A stretch of DNA of 64,000 nucleotides from Flavobacteriales bacterium. GTDB taxonomy: Bacteria; Bacteroidota; Bacteroidia; Flavobacteriales_D; CAJJDF01. The position numbers were made by a program, and so were the translations under genes. Positions 17,491-25,982 of this stretch are shown in pieces. Each line of letters begins with the position of its first letter. Position 1 is the stretch's first letter. Below the pieces are notes generated by a model. That model ran no database searches and had not been told where the DNA came from. It saw only the letters and a list, made by a program, of their open reading frames with translations. The stretch covers positions 62,001-126,000 of the forward strand of contig JABAYJ010000007.1 of assembly GCA_018609055.1 (NCBI GenBank), read 5' to 3'.

Positions 17491-18218
17491 GAGTAATCTC
17501 TTACCGTAACAACACTACCATTATCTAACGAAGAATCCTTGTCAATTTTATATACCAATTGAGCTACAGATTGAGGTGAAGCTAATTCATTGTTAGTTTT
17601 CATGTCTTTAAATTTTTCAATGTTAGAAAAATCCTCTGACTTAGAATTCCTTATTTCTCCTTGCATTTGCGTATCCACAACCCCTGGGTAAATAGAAAGC
17701 GTATGAACAGGATTGGTTTTGTTAGCTTGTTCGACTCCCATAGCTTTTGTCATTTGATCAATTGCAGCTTTGGAGGAACTGTATACAGACCAACCATCAA
17801 TTGAGCTAGTAGCAGCTCCCGAAGATATTGTTCTTATACTTCTATTAATTTTCCAATCTTCAGTTTGCTTAATAAATATGGAATTAAGTAGGAGTGGAGC
17901 CGTATAATTAAGATTAACTGTTTGTATGATGTTATCCGAATCTATATTTTCTAAATGTGATACTGTTCCTAAACTACCCGCATTATTAATAAGCGTAAGC
18001 GAAGTTGGTGAAGTTGCTCTCATTGTATTCAATAATGAGGTGAAAGCTGTTTTAAGGCCTTCCAAATCGCTCAAATCACATTCTATTTGAGTTACTTCAC
18101 TCAAATTATCAGCTTTGGTTCTAGATATTGAATAAACTGAATAGCCTTTGCTTAAATAGTTTAACGCTAATGCATTTCCTAATCCTTTGCTGGCTCCTGT
18201 TATTATTATTGATTTCAT
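17487..18218 (-). CDS. Short-chain dehydrogenase/reductase (SDR) family oxidoreductase
   Basis: Classical SDR marks are all present in 243 residues: the NAD(P)-binding TGASKGLG (residues 7-14), an SRT after strand 2 suggesting NADP, NNAG at about 84-87, a catalytic Ser in ISSGAA and the YSSSK active site, then YPGVVDTQM. The overall length and motifs resemble the sepiapterin/benzil reductase-like group (YueD type), but the substrate cannot be told. Its start codon overlaps the stop of the 566-residue membrane protein gene by 1 nt, making it the last gene of the AAA+ operon. Confidence 0.85.
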   Translation of the reverse strand: MKSIIITGASKGLGNALALNYLSKGYSVYSISRTKADNLSEVTQIECDLSDLEGLKTAFTSLLNTMRATSPTSLTLINNAGSLGTVSHLENIDSDNIIQTVNLNYTAPLLLNSIFIKQTEDWKINRSIRTISSGAATSSIDGWSVYSSSKAAIDQMTKAMGVEQANKTNPVHTLSIYPGVVDTQMQGEIRNSKSEDFSNIEKFKDMKTNNELASPQSVAQLVYKIDKDSSLDNGSVVTVRDYS

Positions 18219-19918
18219 TATTTTGCAGTATCAATTACAGGAATAATATTTGGTGCAACATACCTCTTCAGCCAAAGCGATTCATCTTTCAAGTTCTCTC
18301 TCTCAACCCAAAAAACTTCACTTGTTAAAGCATCTGTAAGCGTTAATTCGGGAACAGTTCCTCCAATAAACTCTTTTCCTTCTTTATCTACTTTAGTAAT
18401 TACCGTACTCAACCAAAAGAATTTTCTTTCACCATCAATCATTTTTATGTAAGGACGAGTTTCAGCAGGGTTGTTGGCAGTCCAATCGTAGTTTTTCTTA
18501 CTCTCTTTTACTTTAGAAGCAATAGAACTAGAACCCGTATAACCATCACCATTCTTAGTGTGATTTATATAATATACCGTATTATCAACTCCCGAACTCG
18601 GGATAAATATACTGGTATTAAGTGCTCTTTTATTTTCCTGAAAAGGTTCTAATCCAAAATAATGACATAAGGTTCCTTCGGTTCCTTTAATTACTCCTTT
18701 AAAATTAAAATAAGCTACAAATGGTTGCTGATTCTGATCTTCGGGTAGTTGCGGAACTCTAATGTCACCTTTGTGATAATAGGGAAGTGGTGCAGTAAAC
18801 CCATTCTGAAACTTAAATGATTCAGCAGAGAAAGTAGCTATTCTATCAGAAAGTAAATTCTGCTTATTCAAATAATCGTAATTTTTAATGTCATCAGGCT
18901 TAATGAAAGTTCCTTTTCCGATAGAAGCTCTTTTGATAAAATTACCAAACGAGTTTTTTTCTATTTGGTCAATAATAATAACTCCACCAAAAACAGGACG
19001 AGGAACAATCCATCCTTCCCATTTGATAAGTGTAATCACCTGAATCCAATCATTTACAGCTCTTTCAATGTATTTTACTTCATCTGCTTCATAGTTAAAA
19101 AACTGAATAAAGTTTAGTTTTTTAATAGCTGTTGTAGCAGAGTAGCTGCTCAGAACCAAGTTTTCCCCTACATCAAATTTCACAGGATGCTTGGTATCTT
19201 TTCCAAAACCAGTTGCAGCAGTATTTGCAGGCACACTTATTATCTCAGTCATATTCTGAGTCAATTGCTGAGTTAAATACATTGTTGATGGTCCAACACA
19301 CATACTAAAATCAAGTCTTCCGTCTTTACGAATGATAATGTGAGGCAGAGTTGCTTCAGATGTTTCATCTAATACCTCTTGATTCACAAGAGTTTTAATA
19401 GAGTTTAAAGGCTGAATTCTTTCCTGCTCAGTAAGTGGGAGCATAGAAATTTCTTGTTTGTTTATTGTGCTGTAATGGTAGTAAAGTCCTAAATAACGAT
19501 AAACTGAAGGCCCAAAAAGGTAACCAGCAACTAGTAATCCAAGTAATACCACATTTCCAATTAATTTTGGGAAAAACTTCTTCTTTTTTCTAATCCTTCT
19601 TCTGAAAAACCAAATGATTAACCAAAGTAAAAGTATTAAAAAGAAGTACTTACGAATGGTTAGTGTTAATGGATGAATGTAAGCTCTTAAATAGAAAGCA
19701 GAGATTAATAAGACCAATAATAGTATTATTCCAAATACTTTATGGTTTCCAAACCAGTTCACAATTCCTTTTCTGATGTTCTTAAAAACCCAATAGATTC
19801 TTCCTCTATTTTCGTTTTCAGCATCTTTGTTATTCTCTACTTTTTCAAACTCTTCTTCCGAGTTTATCTCCGTATCATTTAAGTTCCTTACTATCTCTTT
19901 TGGGTCTTTTTCTTCCAT
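18218..19918 (-). CDS. Large membrane protein of unknown function, AAA+ operon
   Basis: The 566-residue protein has an acidic cytoplasmic N terminus (1-45), a first membrane helix at about 62-82 and a second at about 88-108. A very basic loop (RRRIRKKKKFF) and a third helix at about 117-137 follow. The remaining 430 residues are soluble and probably periplasmic, with no recognised fold. It is not a known transporter or enzyme by motif. The upstream gene ends 20 nt away and the SDR gene overlaps it by 1 nt, so it belongs to a tightly packed operon. Confidence 0.65.
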   Translation of the reverse strand: MEEKDPKEIVRNLNDTEINSEEEFEKVENNKDAENENRGRIYWVFKNIRKGIVNWFGNHKVFGIILLLVLLISAFYLRAYIHPLTLTIRKYFFLILLLWLIIWFFRRRIRKKKKFFPKLIGNVVLLGLLVAGYLFGPSVYRYLGLYYHYSTINKQEISMLPLTEQERIQPLNSIKTLVNQEVLDETSEATLPHIIIRKDGRLDFSMCVGPSTMYLTQQLTQNMTEIISVPANTAATGFGKDTKHPVKFDVGENLVLSSYSATTAIKKLNFIQFFNYEADEVKYIERAVNDWIQVITLIKWEGWIVPRPVFGGVIIIDQIEKNSFGNFIKRASIGKGTFIKPDDIKNYDYLNKQNLLSDRIATFSAESFKFQNGFTAPLPYYHKGDIRVPQLPEDQNQQPFVAYFNFKGVIKGTEGTLCHYFGLEPFQENKRALNTSIFIPSSGVDNTVYYINHTKNGDGYTGSSSIASKVKESKKNYDWTANNPAETRPYIKMIDGERKFFWLSTVITKVDKEGKEFIGGTVPELTLTDALTSEVFWVERENLKDESLWLKRYVAPNIIPVIDTAK

Positions 19919-19938
19919 TTTGTTAGTAGTATAAATAA

Positions 19939-20508
19939 CTATTTATCCATAAATTTCTTCACTCCATCTCTCCAATTAGAATCTTCCTTAGGATCAGCTT
20001 CTTTAGCTGGCTCTGGAATTGGTTCAGGCTTTTCCTCTACAACAATTTTCTCGTTTCCTGTTACGGTTTCTTTTACTTTATCCTTCACCTTATTAGAGCT
20101 TTTCTTTGCTTCCTCTCCTAAATCAATTCCTCCTTTTTCTACTTTCTCGATATAGTCGATAGCTCCGCTTACCTTTTTAGAAAACATTGATAGAATAAGG
20201 TTAGCTGTGTAAAAGGCAACCATCAATCCTAAGAAAAAAGCAATCATATAAAAAAGTGATTTCACAGGATTAACTCCAAATACCAAAAAGCTAATTAAAT
20301 AACATATTCCAGTAAGTATAAGAGCCACAGTCAGTTTTTGTCCAAATAATTGATTGGTAACAAATCCGATTTCCAAGTCTGGATCAATCTTATTTTTGTT
20401 ACTTATGTTGTACCATTTTTTGTACAAATTTGTTCCTGATTTCTTATCATAATATGTAAAGAACAGACCTAGTACAAGTCCTATTATTGCTGCAAATGTC
20501 ATTTCCAT
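19939..20508 (-). CDS. Small membrane protein with charged C-terminal tail, unknown
   Basis: The 189-residue protein has three hydrophobic helices (about 4-20, 57-76 and 82-108). A Lys/Glu-rich cytoplasmic tail contains several Pro-Glu pairs (EEKPEPIPEPAKEADPKED) and ends DGVKKFMDK. The tail may be a flexible binding arm. No family is recognised. It is separated by only 2 nt from the gene before it and 20 nt from the one after, so it is probably part of one complex or pathway with them. Confidence 0.6.
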   Translation of the reverse strand: MEMTFAAIIGLVLGLFFTYYDKKSGTNLYKKWYNISNKNKIDPDLEIGFVTNQLFGQKLTVALILTGICYLISFLVFGVNPVKSLFYMIAFFLGLMVAFYTANLILSMFSKKVSGAIDYIEKVEKGGIDLGEEAKKSSNKVKDKVKETVTGNEKIVVEEKPEPIPEPAKEADPKEDSNWRDGVKKFMDK

Positions 20509-20510
20509 AA

Positions 20511-21797
20511 TTATCGATTATTAAGTTTAAAATTAAATAGTTGGTTCTTATTTTGTTTAATGTGATCTATTGCCCAGTCTTGTTTCTTATCCGACCAATC
20601 TACGTACTCTTCAAAGAATTTATTTTTATCGAACAGATATTGCAATACCACATCCTTTATTGGTGACAATTTAATCAAAATTTGCCAAATCACTTTCTTG
20701 TCCTCTATGGGAAGCTTAGGGTTTGGGTAACTTAAAGCCAATTGCACTGCAAACGAATACTTTAGTATGTTACCTGCTTTTCCTTTTTTTATTTCATTAT
20801 TTATCTCCTCTAATGCCCAAAAATAATCAGAAAGTTTGTTGTCATTTGCCAGCATGGAAATGTACTTGTTCTTGTGCCTTTCAGAAGTAATATTAATCTC
20901 TTCGTCAGGAAAATGTTCAGCCAATTGCTCTATTAATAGTGTATCTCTTATAGTTTGTACGGTATAAAAATCACCTATATAATTACTTAAGCTATTGTCT
21001 ATTAATTTGTTGTTGTACAAGTATATAAATAAGTTTTCATCATTTAAATTGTACTCCATATGAGAATGATTCGATTCTCCAGAAAGAGTGGAATTATTAT
21101 TCTCAAAAATCATTAGAGTTTTGTTTATATACTCATTTCTTAACAAAAATATTCCATTAAAAACTCTAGAGTAAAAACTCTTTATTTTAGTGAATTGGAA
21201 CTCTTTTAAATCAAAATTTCTTTGTCTTAAATCTCCATAATCCACAACACTTTCTAGTATTTTAGCATGAAGTGAGCTGTCTGCCCAGCCATTTGGTGTA
21301 TCATAAAACTCTTGCACCAATTTCTTTTGTTGTACCGAGGTCTGGATGATGTTGTCAGGAGTATGAAATTTAATCGTAAAAGTATCAACCATCAATAAAT
21401 CCTGAGCTGAACGGTAATTAGATATCCCTTGGTCCATCTCAAACCATAAGGCTGTTTTGGTAGTAATGTCTTTAATTTGTTCTTTGTATACATCAAAAAT
21501 AGTATCCATTAATTCCCAATCAAAAGAATGAAAAGGGTAGTAGATACTACATTCTTCTTGTTCTGGCGAAAGTATAATGGAATAAGGATTTGCAAATCCA
21601 AACGACATGTAATCTTTATTGCCAAATTCCTGAGCAATTTCTGGACTCCATCCCCATTTGTCAATATGAAATTGAGTGAGTTTGGTTTCTTTTATCCCAA
21701 TGTCCTTAAGGCTTACATTATATCTGTCTATTAGTAAAGGTTCATCTAAAAAGAGTAAACCATTACCAAATAAATTGTGTTCAATTAGTTTTTTCAT
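20511..21797 (-). CDS. Conserved-looking cytoplasmic protein, unknown, AAA+ operon
   Basis: The 428-residue soluble protein has no signal peptide, no membrane helix and no motif I recognise. It begins MKKLIEHNLFGNGLLFLDEP and is rich in aromatic and charged residues; the C-terminal third looks helical, perhaps with armadillo-like repeats. Its start overlaps the end of the DUF4328 gene by 4 nt (ATGA-type overlap), pointing to coupled translation and a functional link. No function can be assigned from sequence alone. Confidence 0.6.
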   Translation of the reverse strand: MKKLIEHNLFGNGLLFLDEPLLIDRYNVSLKDIGIKETKLTQFHIDKWGWSPEIAQEFGNKDYMSFGFANPYSIILSPEQEECSIYYPFHSFDWELMDTIFDVYKEQIKDITTKTALWFEMDQGISNYRSAQDLLMVDTFTIKFHTPDNIIQTSVQQKKLVQEFYDTPNGWADSSLHAKILESVVDYGDLRQRNFDLKEFQFTKIKSFYSRVFNGIFLLRNEYINKTLMIFENNNSTLSGESNHSHMEYNLNDENLFIYLYNNKLIDNSLSNYIGDFYTVQTIRDTLLIEQLAEHFPDEEINITSERHKNKYISMLANDNKLSDYFWALEEINNEIKKGKAGNILKYSFAVQLALSYPNPKLPIEDKKVIWQILIKLSPIKDVVLQYLFDKNKFFEEYVDWSDKKQDWAIDHIKQNKNQLFNFKLNNR

Positions 21798-22531
21798 TCT
21801 TCTATGTTGCTTTTAACAAGCGAATTAGTAGATAGATCTAGATTATAAGAATTTTTGAATAATATAGATTCTTCCTTTGAAATTTGCTGAACCAATGCAA
21901 TAGTGATTATTGCAGCAATTATATCAATAAAATCGGTTACAATGTAGGCTTTTGTTGACACCAATAGTTCATCTAAAGTATCTGTTTTAAAAACTGATCT
22001 GAAAGCAATATTTTCAATTACATTATTAATAATGAATGCTGTCCACCACACACCTACAATAGTTAAACTTACTATGCTTTTGTATCCTGGAACTATTCTA
22101 CGCAACACATTTTGTTGCTTTTCAGTTATTTCTTTAGCTATTTGATAAGGTACATACAAACTCATTATTGGAATAATAAACCCCCAACCAGCCATGCTCT
22201 TTGAAAACTTCATCTTTTTCTCTCCAAAAATCACATGTACATTTCTATAAGCTCTGTAAAACCAAGCAATAAATAGAATTCCGGTAGTTATCAAAAGCCC
22301 TGCTTGTAGTAAGCCAATCACCATTTGTCTTTGATCATTGCTATCGACTTCTGCATCAGGAACGAAAACATCAGCCATAAAATCTTCAAGTAGATTTAGC
22401 TGAAGCCAATTTGAATATAGAGCTATAACACTTAAAACAATTATAGCATAAAAAGCATAAACCACATTCTTTGCTCTTTGTGAATTGTTTATTATATCTG
22501 CACTAGGTTGTATCTCATCAATTACCTCCAT
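21794..22531 (-). CDS. DUF4328 family membrane protein
   Basis: The 245-residue protein has five or so membrane helices. The DUF4328 core is recognised from the helix-loop pattern FIAWFYRAYRNVHVIFG, then MAGWGFIIPIMSLYVPYQIAKEI. DUF4328 proteins are widespread in bacteria but of unknown function. It follows the AAA+ gene by 12 nt and overlaps the next gene by 4 nt. In this setting it may anchor the ATPase or another operon product to the inner membrane (inference). Confidence 0.72.
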   Translation of the reverse strand: MEVIDEIQPSADIINNSQRAKNVVYAFYAIIVLSVIALYSNWLQLNLLEDFMADVFVPDAEVDSNDQRQMVIGLLQAGLLITTGILFIAWFYRAYRNVHVIFGEKKMKFSKSMAGWGFIIPIMSLYVPYQIAKEITEKQQNVLRRIVPGYKSIVSLTIVGVWWTAFIINNVIENIAFRSVFKTDTLDELLVSTKAYIVTDFIDIIAAIITIALVQQISKEESILFKNSYNLDLSTNSLVKSNIEE

Positions 22532-22543
22532 TTTTTTTCTCTT

Positions 22544-24505
22544 TTATTTGTATTTTTCTTGTACTAAATCTCTAGCTTTTTCATTCACGAACATCTGCTT
22601 AGCAGTTTCATCAATTTCTCTATTAAGCCCAGTATTATTAATTCTTACAGCTGTATCGATATAGAATAAAGCCTCTCTTAATCGTATTTCCGAGAAAGTT
22701 AAATCTCCCATATTTTCTATGGTCAACTTCTTAAGCATTTCCATTTTAGAATCATAATCTTGTTTAAAAAACAAAGAAGAATCATCCCACCATTCCTCTG
22801 GCATATCAAAATCAATAATTCTTGAATCTACTGCCTTTTGAATGTTTCTTAAGTCTCTTGATGAGAAAAATGAATACTTTTTCAATACATTTTGATAAAA
22901 AGAACCAAAGAAATCATGACTCTTTGGGTCAAGTGAAGTCATTGTTGTGTCAAAAATGTCTTTTACTTCTTCGTTTATAAACTCATATTCTTTGTTGAAC
23001 ACTGAATTTAAACTAGTAAGCTCTTTTTGAGCCTCCATAAATTTGTAGTTTTTAGGATTTGCTGCATCCACAAAATCGGGCATCATTTTGCCATATTTTT
23101 TCCACCAAATATAATCCTGATCAATAAAATCTTCTTTGGTTGTTGCTCCATCCATACTAACCCTAGATTGGATTCTGGATAAAACGGCTTTATCAATTTG
23201 GTCAGGTATATTAGTAAACAAACTAATTAATCTGTTTCCATTGTTAATCGCATAAGCACCTTCAGTATTTCTTAAGAAAACTCCAATTAACTCACGAACT
23301 CCTGCTGAAACTCCTTTTCTTGTTCTTTCTTCTAAGTTATTTTCTGCATCATCAACTGGTGCAAAAATAATCTTGTTCTTATCCTGCATTGGTCTAAACC
23401 ATTCCATAGCTCGTTCTGCTGAACCACCTTGATAAGTTGAAATAATATTATCTGGTAATGGCCAGAATAAAAATGGAATTTCTAATTCCTCACATTTTTC
23501 TTTTAAGATGGTAGCTGTTGCTGCAATCAACATACTTTTTCCAGTTCCTGGTTTTCCATCTGCCATAGTTACTGCAGGTAAACCTCCAAGCTCTAGCATT
23601 GGGTTCTGTCCTGTTTTCATGTCATAACACAACAATCGCTCTGCATATCGCTTAAACATATGCTTAGCCTCCTTGTTGGCAATAATCTGTTCCATCCTTA
23701 CAGGATTGAAATCTTGACTTGTTGAACCAGCTGAAACAGTTGTTTCAAATCCTTGAATGGTAAATTCAGTTTCTTCTACTTTGTAATGCTTGTTTGTAAA
23801 GGAATCAGCAAACTTTAATGAATCTTTTCGGAATTGAATCTCTTCGCTTAATCTCTGGAAATAAAGATTAGTAAGTTGTAACAATTCCAATTCATTATTC
23901 ACCACATTAGATCTCTCTAAATAAGCTCCGTAATAATATAAAGCACAGCTAATTGATTGCGAAGGTCTATTTATGTTTACTTCTGGAATTCCTCCAAACT
24001 GAATATTAATCGCACTTGATTCAGCTTTTCTGTGTTGATCAAGTAGGTAAATAATATATTTACTAGCTACATAACTCAATATAGCTGATTGAGTTTGTGT
24101 CTTTTCATGGAACTCCGGTAATTCCGATTGGTGTATGCTTTGATTCTTGTTTCTTTCTTGAAGTTGCTCCAATCCAGAAGATTTTTCATATAAATTGGAA
24201 ATGTGTTTTCCTAAGCAAAATCCTTCGCGTACAGCATTTACAACATAGTTGGTTGTGTTGCTAAGTAGAATACGATCATCACTTATTCTAATGGCGTTTT
24301 TTAAAATAGAAATATCATCACTTTGGTCAAGCCCAAGTGTTTTATTGCCAATTAAGAAAGTTAAATCTATGTTCTCATTATTATCTGAGAATCGTTTGTT
24401 ATCAGCTTTCCAAGAAACTTGTTTTAAATAACTAGTTATCTCGTCTCTGTGTTCGTTTATTTCTTCCTGATTTACTGGAAAAAGGGAGGATTCTGGTTGG
24501 TTCAT
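22544..24505 (-). CDS. AAA+ ATPase, first gene of an uncharacterised membrane operon
   Basis: The 653-residue cytoplasmic protein has an N-terminal helical half (1-290) without a recognised domain. The AAA+ module follows: Walker A GKPGTGKS at about 313-320, a Walker B-like KIIFAPVDDAEN at about 374-385 in which Asp-Asp-Ala replaces the usual Asp-Glu, and LISLFTNIPDQIDKAVLSR, which fits sensor 1 and the arginine finger. A helical C-terminal region ends the protein. It has no protease, helicase or McrB motif. Five genes follow in the same direction with gaps of 12, -4, 2, 20 and -1 nt. It probably remodels a protein partner at the membrane. Confidence 0.75.
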   Translation of the reverse strand: MNQPESSLFPVNQEEINEHRDEITSYLKQVSWKADNKRFSDNNENIDLTFLIGNKTLGLDQSDDISILKNAIRISDDRILLSNTTNYVVNAVREGFCLGKHISNLYEKSSGLEQLQERNKNQSIHQSELPEFHEKTQTQSAILSYVASKYIIYLLDQHRKAESSAINIQFGGIPEVNINRPSQSISCALYYYGAYLERSNVVNNELELLQLTNLYFQRLSEEIQFRKDSLKFADSFTNKHYKVEETEFTIQGFETTVSAGSTSQDFNPVRMEQIIANKEAKHMFKRYAERLLCYDMKTGQNPMLELGGLPAVTMADGKPGTGKSMLIAATATILKEKCEELEIPFLFWPLPDNIISTYQGGSAERAMEWFRPMQDKNKIIFAPVDDAENNLEERTRKGVSAGVRELIGVFLRNTEGAYAINNGNRLISLFTNIPDQIDKAVLSRIQSRVSMDGATTKEDFIDQDYIWWKKYGKMMPDFVDAANPKNYKFMEAQKELTSLNSVFNKEYEFINEEVKDIFDTTMTSLDPKSHDFFGSFYQNVLKKYSFFSSRDLRNIQKAVDSRIIDFDMPEEWWDDSSLFFKQDYDSKMEMLKKLTIENMGDLTFSEIRLREALFYIDTAVRINNTGLNREIDETAKQMFVNEKARDLVQEKYK

Positions 24506-24661
24506 TATTAATTGTGCTATTTAGTCTTAAATGTAATTATTGTTGAGGGATTTATAAAAAATAAACCCAACATTTGAGTGAAGAATTTCTAATCTAGAAA
24601 CTATTTTTCATATCTGACTTAAATCTATTTCCACTTTTTAGTTTTATAATAAAAGAAATAG

Positions 24662-24669
24662 TATTTTTG
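24662..24669 (+). promoter_or_regulatory. -7 promoter element of the DUF2452 gene
   Basis: TATTTTTG matches TAnnTTTG and lies 17 nt before the ATG at 24687, in the 181-nt divergent gap with the AAA+ operon. Confidence 0.5.
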
Positions 24670-24686
24670 TTTAACAAATAGATTAA

Positions 24687-25127
24687 ATGTCCAAACAAAA
24701 CGAAGATAAAAAGCCAGACTTAATTGTTTTTGATGAGAAAACAGGAAGGTATGATGCATCTATAAAAGAATACGGAACCAATGTTGGAGCTCCTAGTATT
24801 ACTACAACCAATGTTAAGACATGGAAGAATGTAGGTATTTCTAAAGTGAATCATATGCTCAAGCAAAAGTTCAATGAACTGCAAGAGGAATATGACCGAA
24901 TGATGGAGGAATACAAATGGAATGACCTTATTTATAACACGGAGTATAACTTTGAGCCAATTATAGGAGAAATTTATCATTTATACGAAAGAGAGGATGC
25001 TTCCATATTTTTAAGTGTAATACCGCCAAACAGCTTTAAGCAATTTAAGTGCCTTGGTTCTTTTCAGCTTACTTTCGAAAAGGTATGGCGAAAGATTGAA
25101 GAAGAAAAAGACATAGAAACTTTATAG
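24687..25127 (+). CDS. DUF2452 domain-containing protein
   Basis: The 146-residue soluble protein matches the DUF2452 pattern: FDEKTGRYDASIKEYGTNVG near the N terminus, then TWKNVGISKVNH, an EEYKWNDLIYNTEYNFEP core and IGEIYHLYER. The family is common in Bacteroidota and has no known function. It is divergent from the AAA+ operon, has its own promoter and is closed by a strong terminator, so it is probably an independent unit. Confidence 0.82.
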   Translation: MSKQNEDKKPDLIVFDEKTGRYDASIKEYGTNVGAPSITTTNVKTWKNVGISKVNHMLKQKFNELQEEYDRMMEEYKWNDLIYNTEYNFEPIIGEIYHLYEREDASIFLSVIPPNSFKQFKCLGSFQLTFEKVWRKIEEEKDIETL

Positions 25128-25130
25128 CAT

Positions 25131-25163
25131 AAAAAAAGGCTCTCCATTTGGAGAGCCTTTTTT
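25131..25163. terminator. Bidirectional terminator
   Basis: A GC-rich 8-bp stem (GGCTCTCC with GGAGAGCC, 25138-25157) has a 4-nt loop, A run upstream and T run downstream. It can serve both DUF2452 and the opposing gene remnant. Confidence 0.9.
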
Positions 25164-25182
25164 GTATAAATCATTTTTTGTT

Positions 25183-25524
25183 TTAGAATTTTCCAGTTAA
25201 TCCAACTTGTAAGAAAGCTCTTGCTAATCCTAATTCTACGTAAGCTCCTAAGTTATCAGTAAACAAGAACCTTGTACCAAATGTAGCTTCAATTCCAAAA
25301 GGAATTAAGTTTCCAGTTTCAGTACTCACAAAGTCAGGGTCTGTAGATGTAAATTCCCAGTTGTTACTTCTGTAACCAGCTGCTAATCCAAAGTAAGGAT
25401 AAATAATATCATGGTCACCAAAGTGCCAGTTAAATCTCATCATGATGTTATAACCAGTTCTTTTTACAGAGTTATTATAAATATCAGTACTAGTTCCATT
25501 AAAATCTTCTGAAGTCAGTTTAAT
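25183..25524 (-). pseudogene. 5'-truncated outer-membrane beta-barrel gene
   Basis: The reading frame is open only from a stop at 25525-25527 and lacks a signal peptide. The 113 codons encode barrel strands with turn residues (YNIMMRFNWHFGDHDIIYPY, then FGLAAGYRSNNW and LGLARAFLQVGLTGKF) ending in the terminal Phe usual for outer-membrane proteins. The N-terminal half that should precede it is absent; instead the protease gene ends 6 nt upstream. It looks like the 3' remnant of a porin-like gene after a deletion. An ATG at 25443 would give 86 residues that could not be exported. Confidence 0.7.
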
Positions 25525-25530
25525 TTAGTT

Positions 25531-25971
25531 TTAAGAATTCTTTTGTTCTTTGAAAGACAAATTGGTTTTTGAAGGGTCTACTATGAATTTTCCTATTAAT
25601 AATTTTCTACCAATTAATATAGGGAATCTCATTTCACCTCTTTCGGTTAATGACAATTCAATTTTATATTTCTCTTCATAAATTATAACATCAGTTGTTA
25701 TCACGAACCTTTTTTCGGATACTCCATTGGAGCTTTTTACATACTTTTCCTTAAAAGTAGATGAAGTAAATTTTTTGCCGTGATATTTAGGATGGGTTGG
25801 ATCAAGTAAAACATAGGTTATTACTTCTTTGCCGTTCTTTTGTCCTAATTTAATATCTCTGCAGTGAATAGAAGAGGAATAAGCTCCAGTATCAATTTTT
25901 ACTTCAATTCCTTCTAATTTTAGTCTTGGGAAATTCAAGATGTCTTTCCTTCCAATTAGTTTTTTTTTCAT
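25531..25971 (-). CDS. Retropepsin-like protease (RimK-associated / 'ATP-dependent zinc protease' family)
   Basis: The 146-residue protein belongs to the family once called ATP-dependent zinc proteases (PF05618) and now seen as retropepsin-like. The hallmark KIDTGAYSSSIHC at about residues 25-37 contains the D-T-G-A active-site triad. The C-terminal part has the FPILIGRKLLIGKFIVDP strand-helix-strand. Homologues often accompany ATP-grasp (RimK-type) ligases, but none is seen here. The unknown 363-residue protein gene lies 11 nt upstream, so they are probably co-transcribed. Confidence 0.82.
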   Translation of the reverse strand: MKKKLIGRKDILNFPRLKLEGIEVKIDTGAYSSSIHCRDIKLGQKNGKEVITYVLLDPTHPKYHGKKFTSSTFKEKYVKSSNGVSEKRFVITTDVIIYEEKYKIELSLTERGEMRFPILIGRKLLIGKFIVDPSKTNLSFKEQKNS

Positions 25972-25982
25972 AGAGTTTTATT

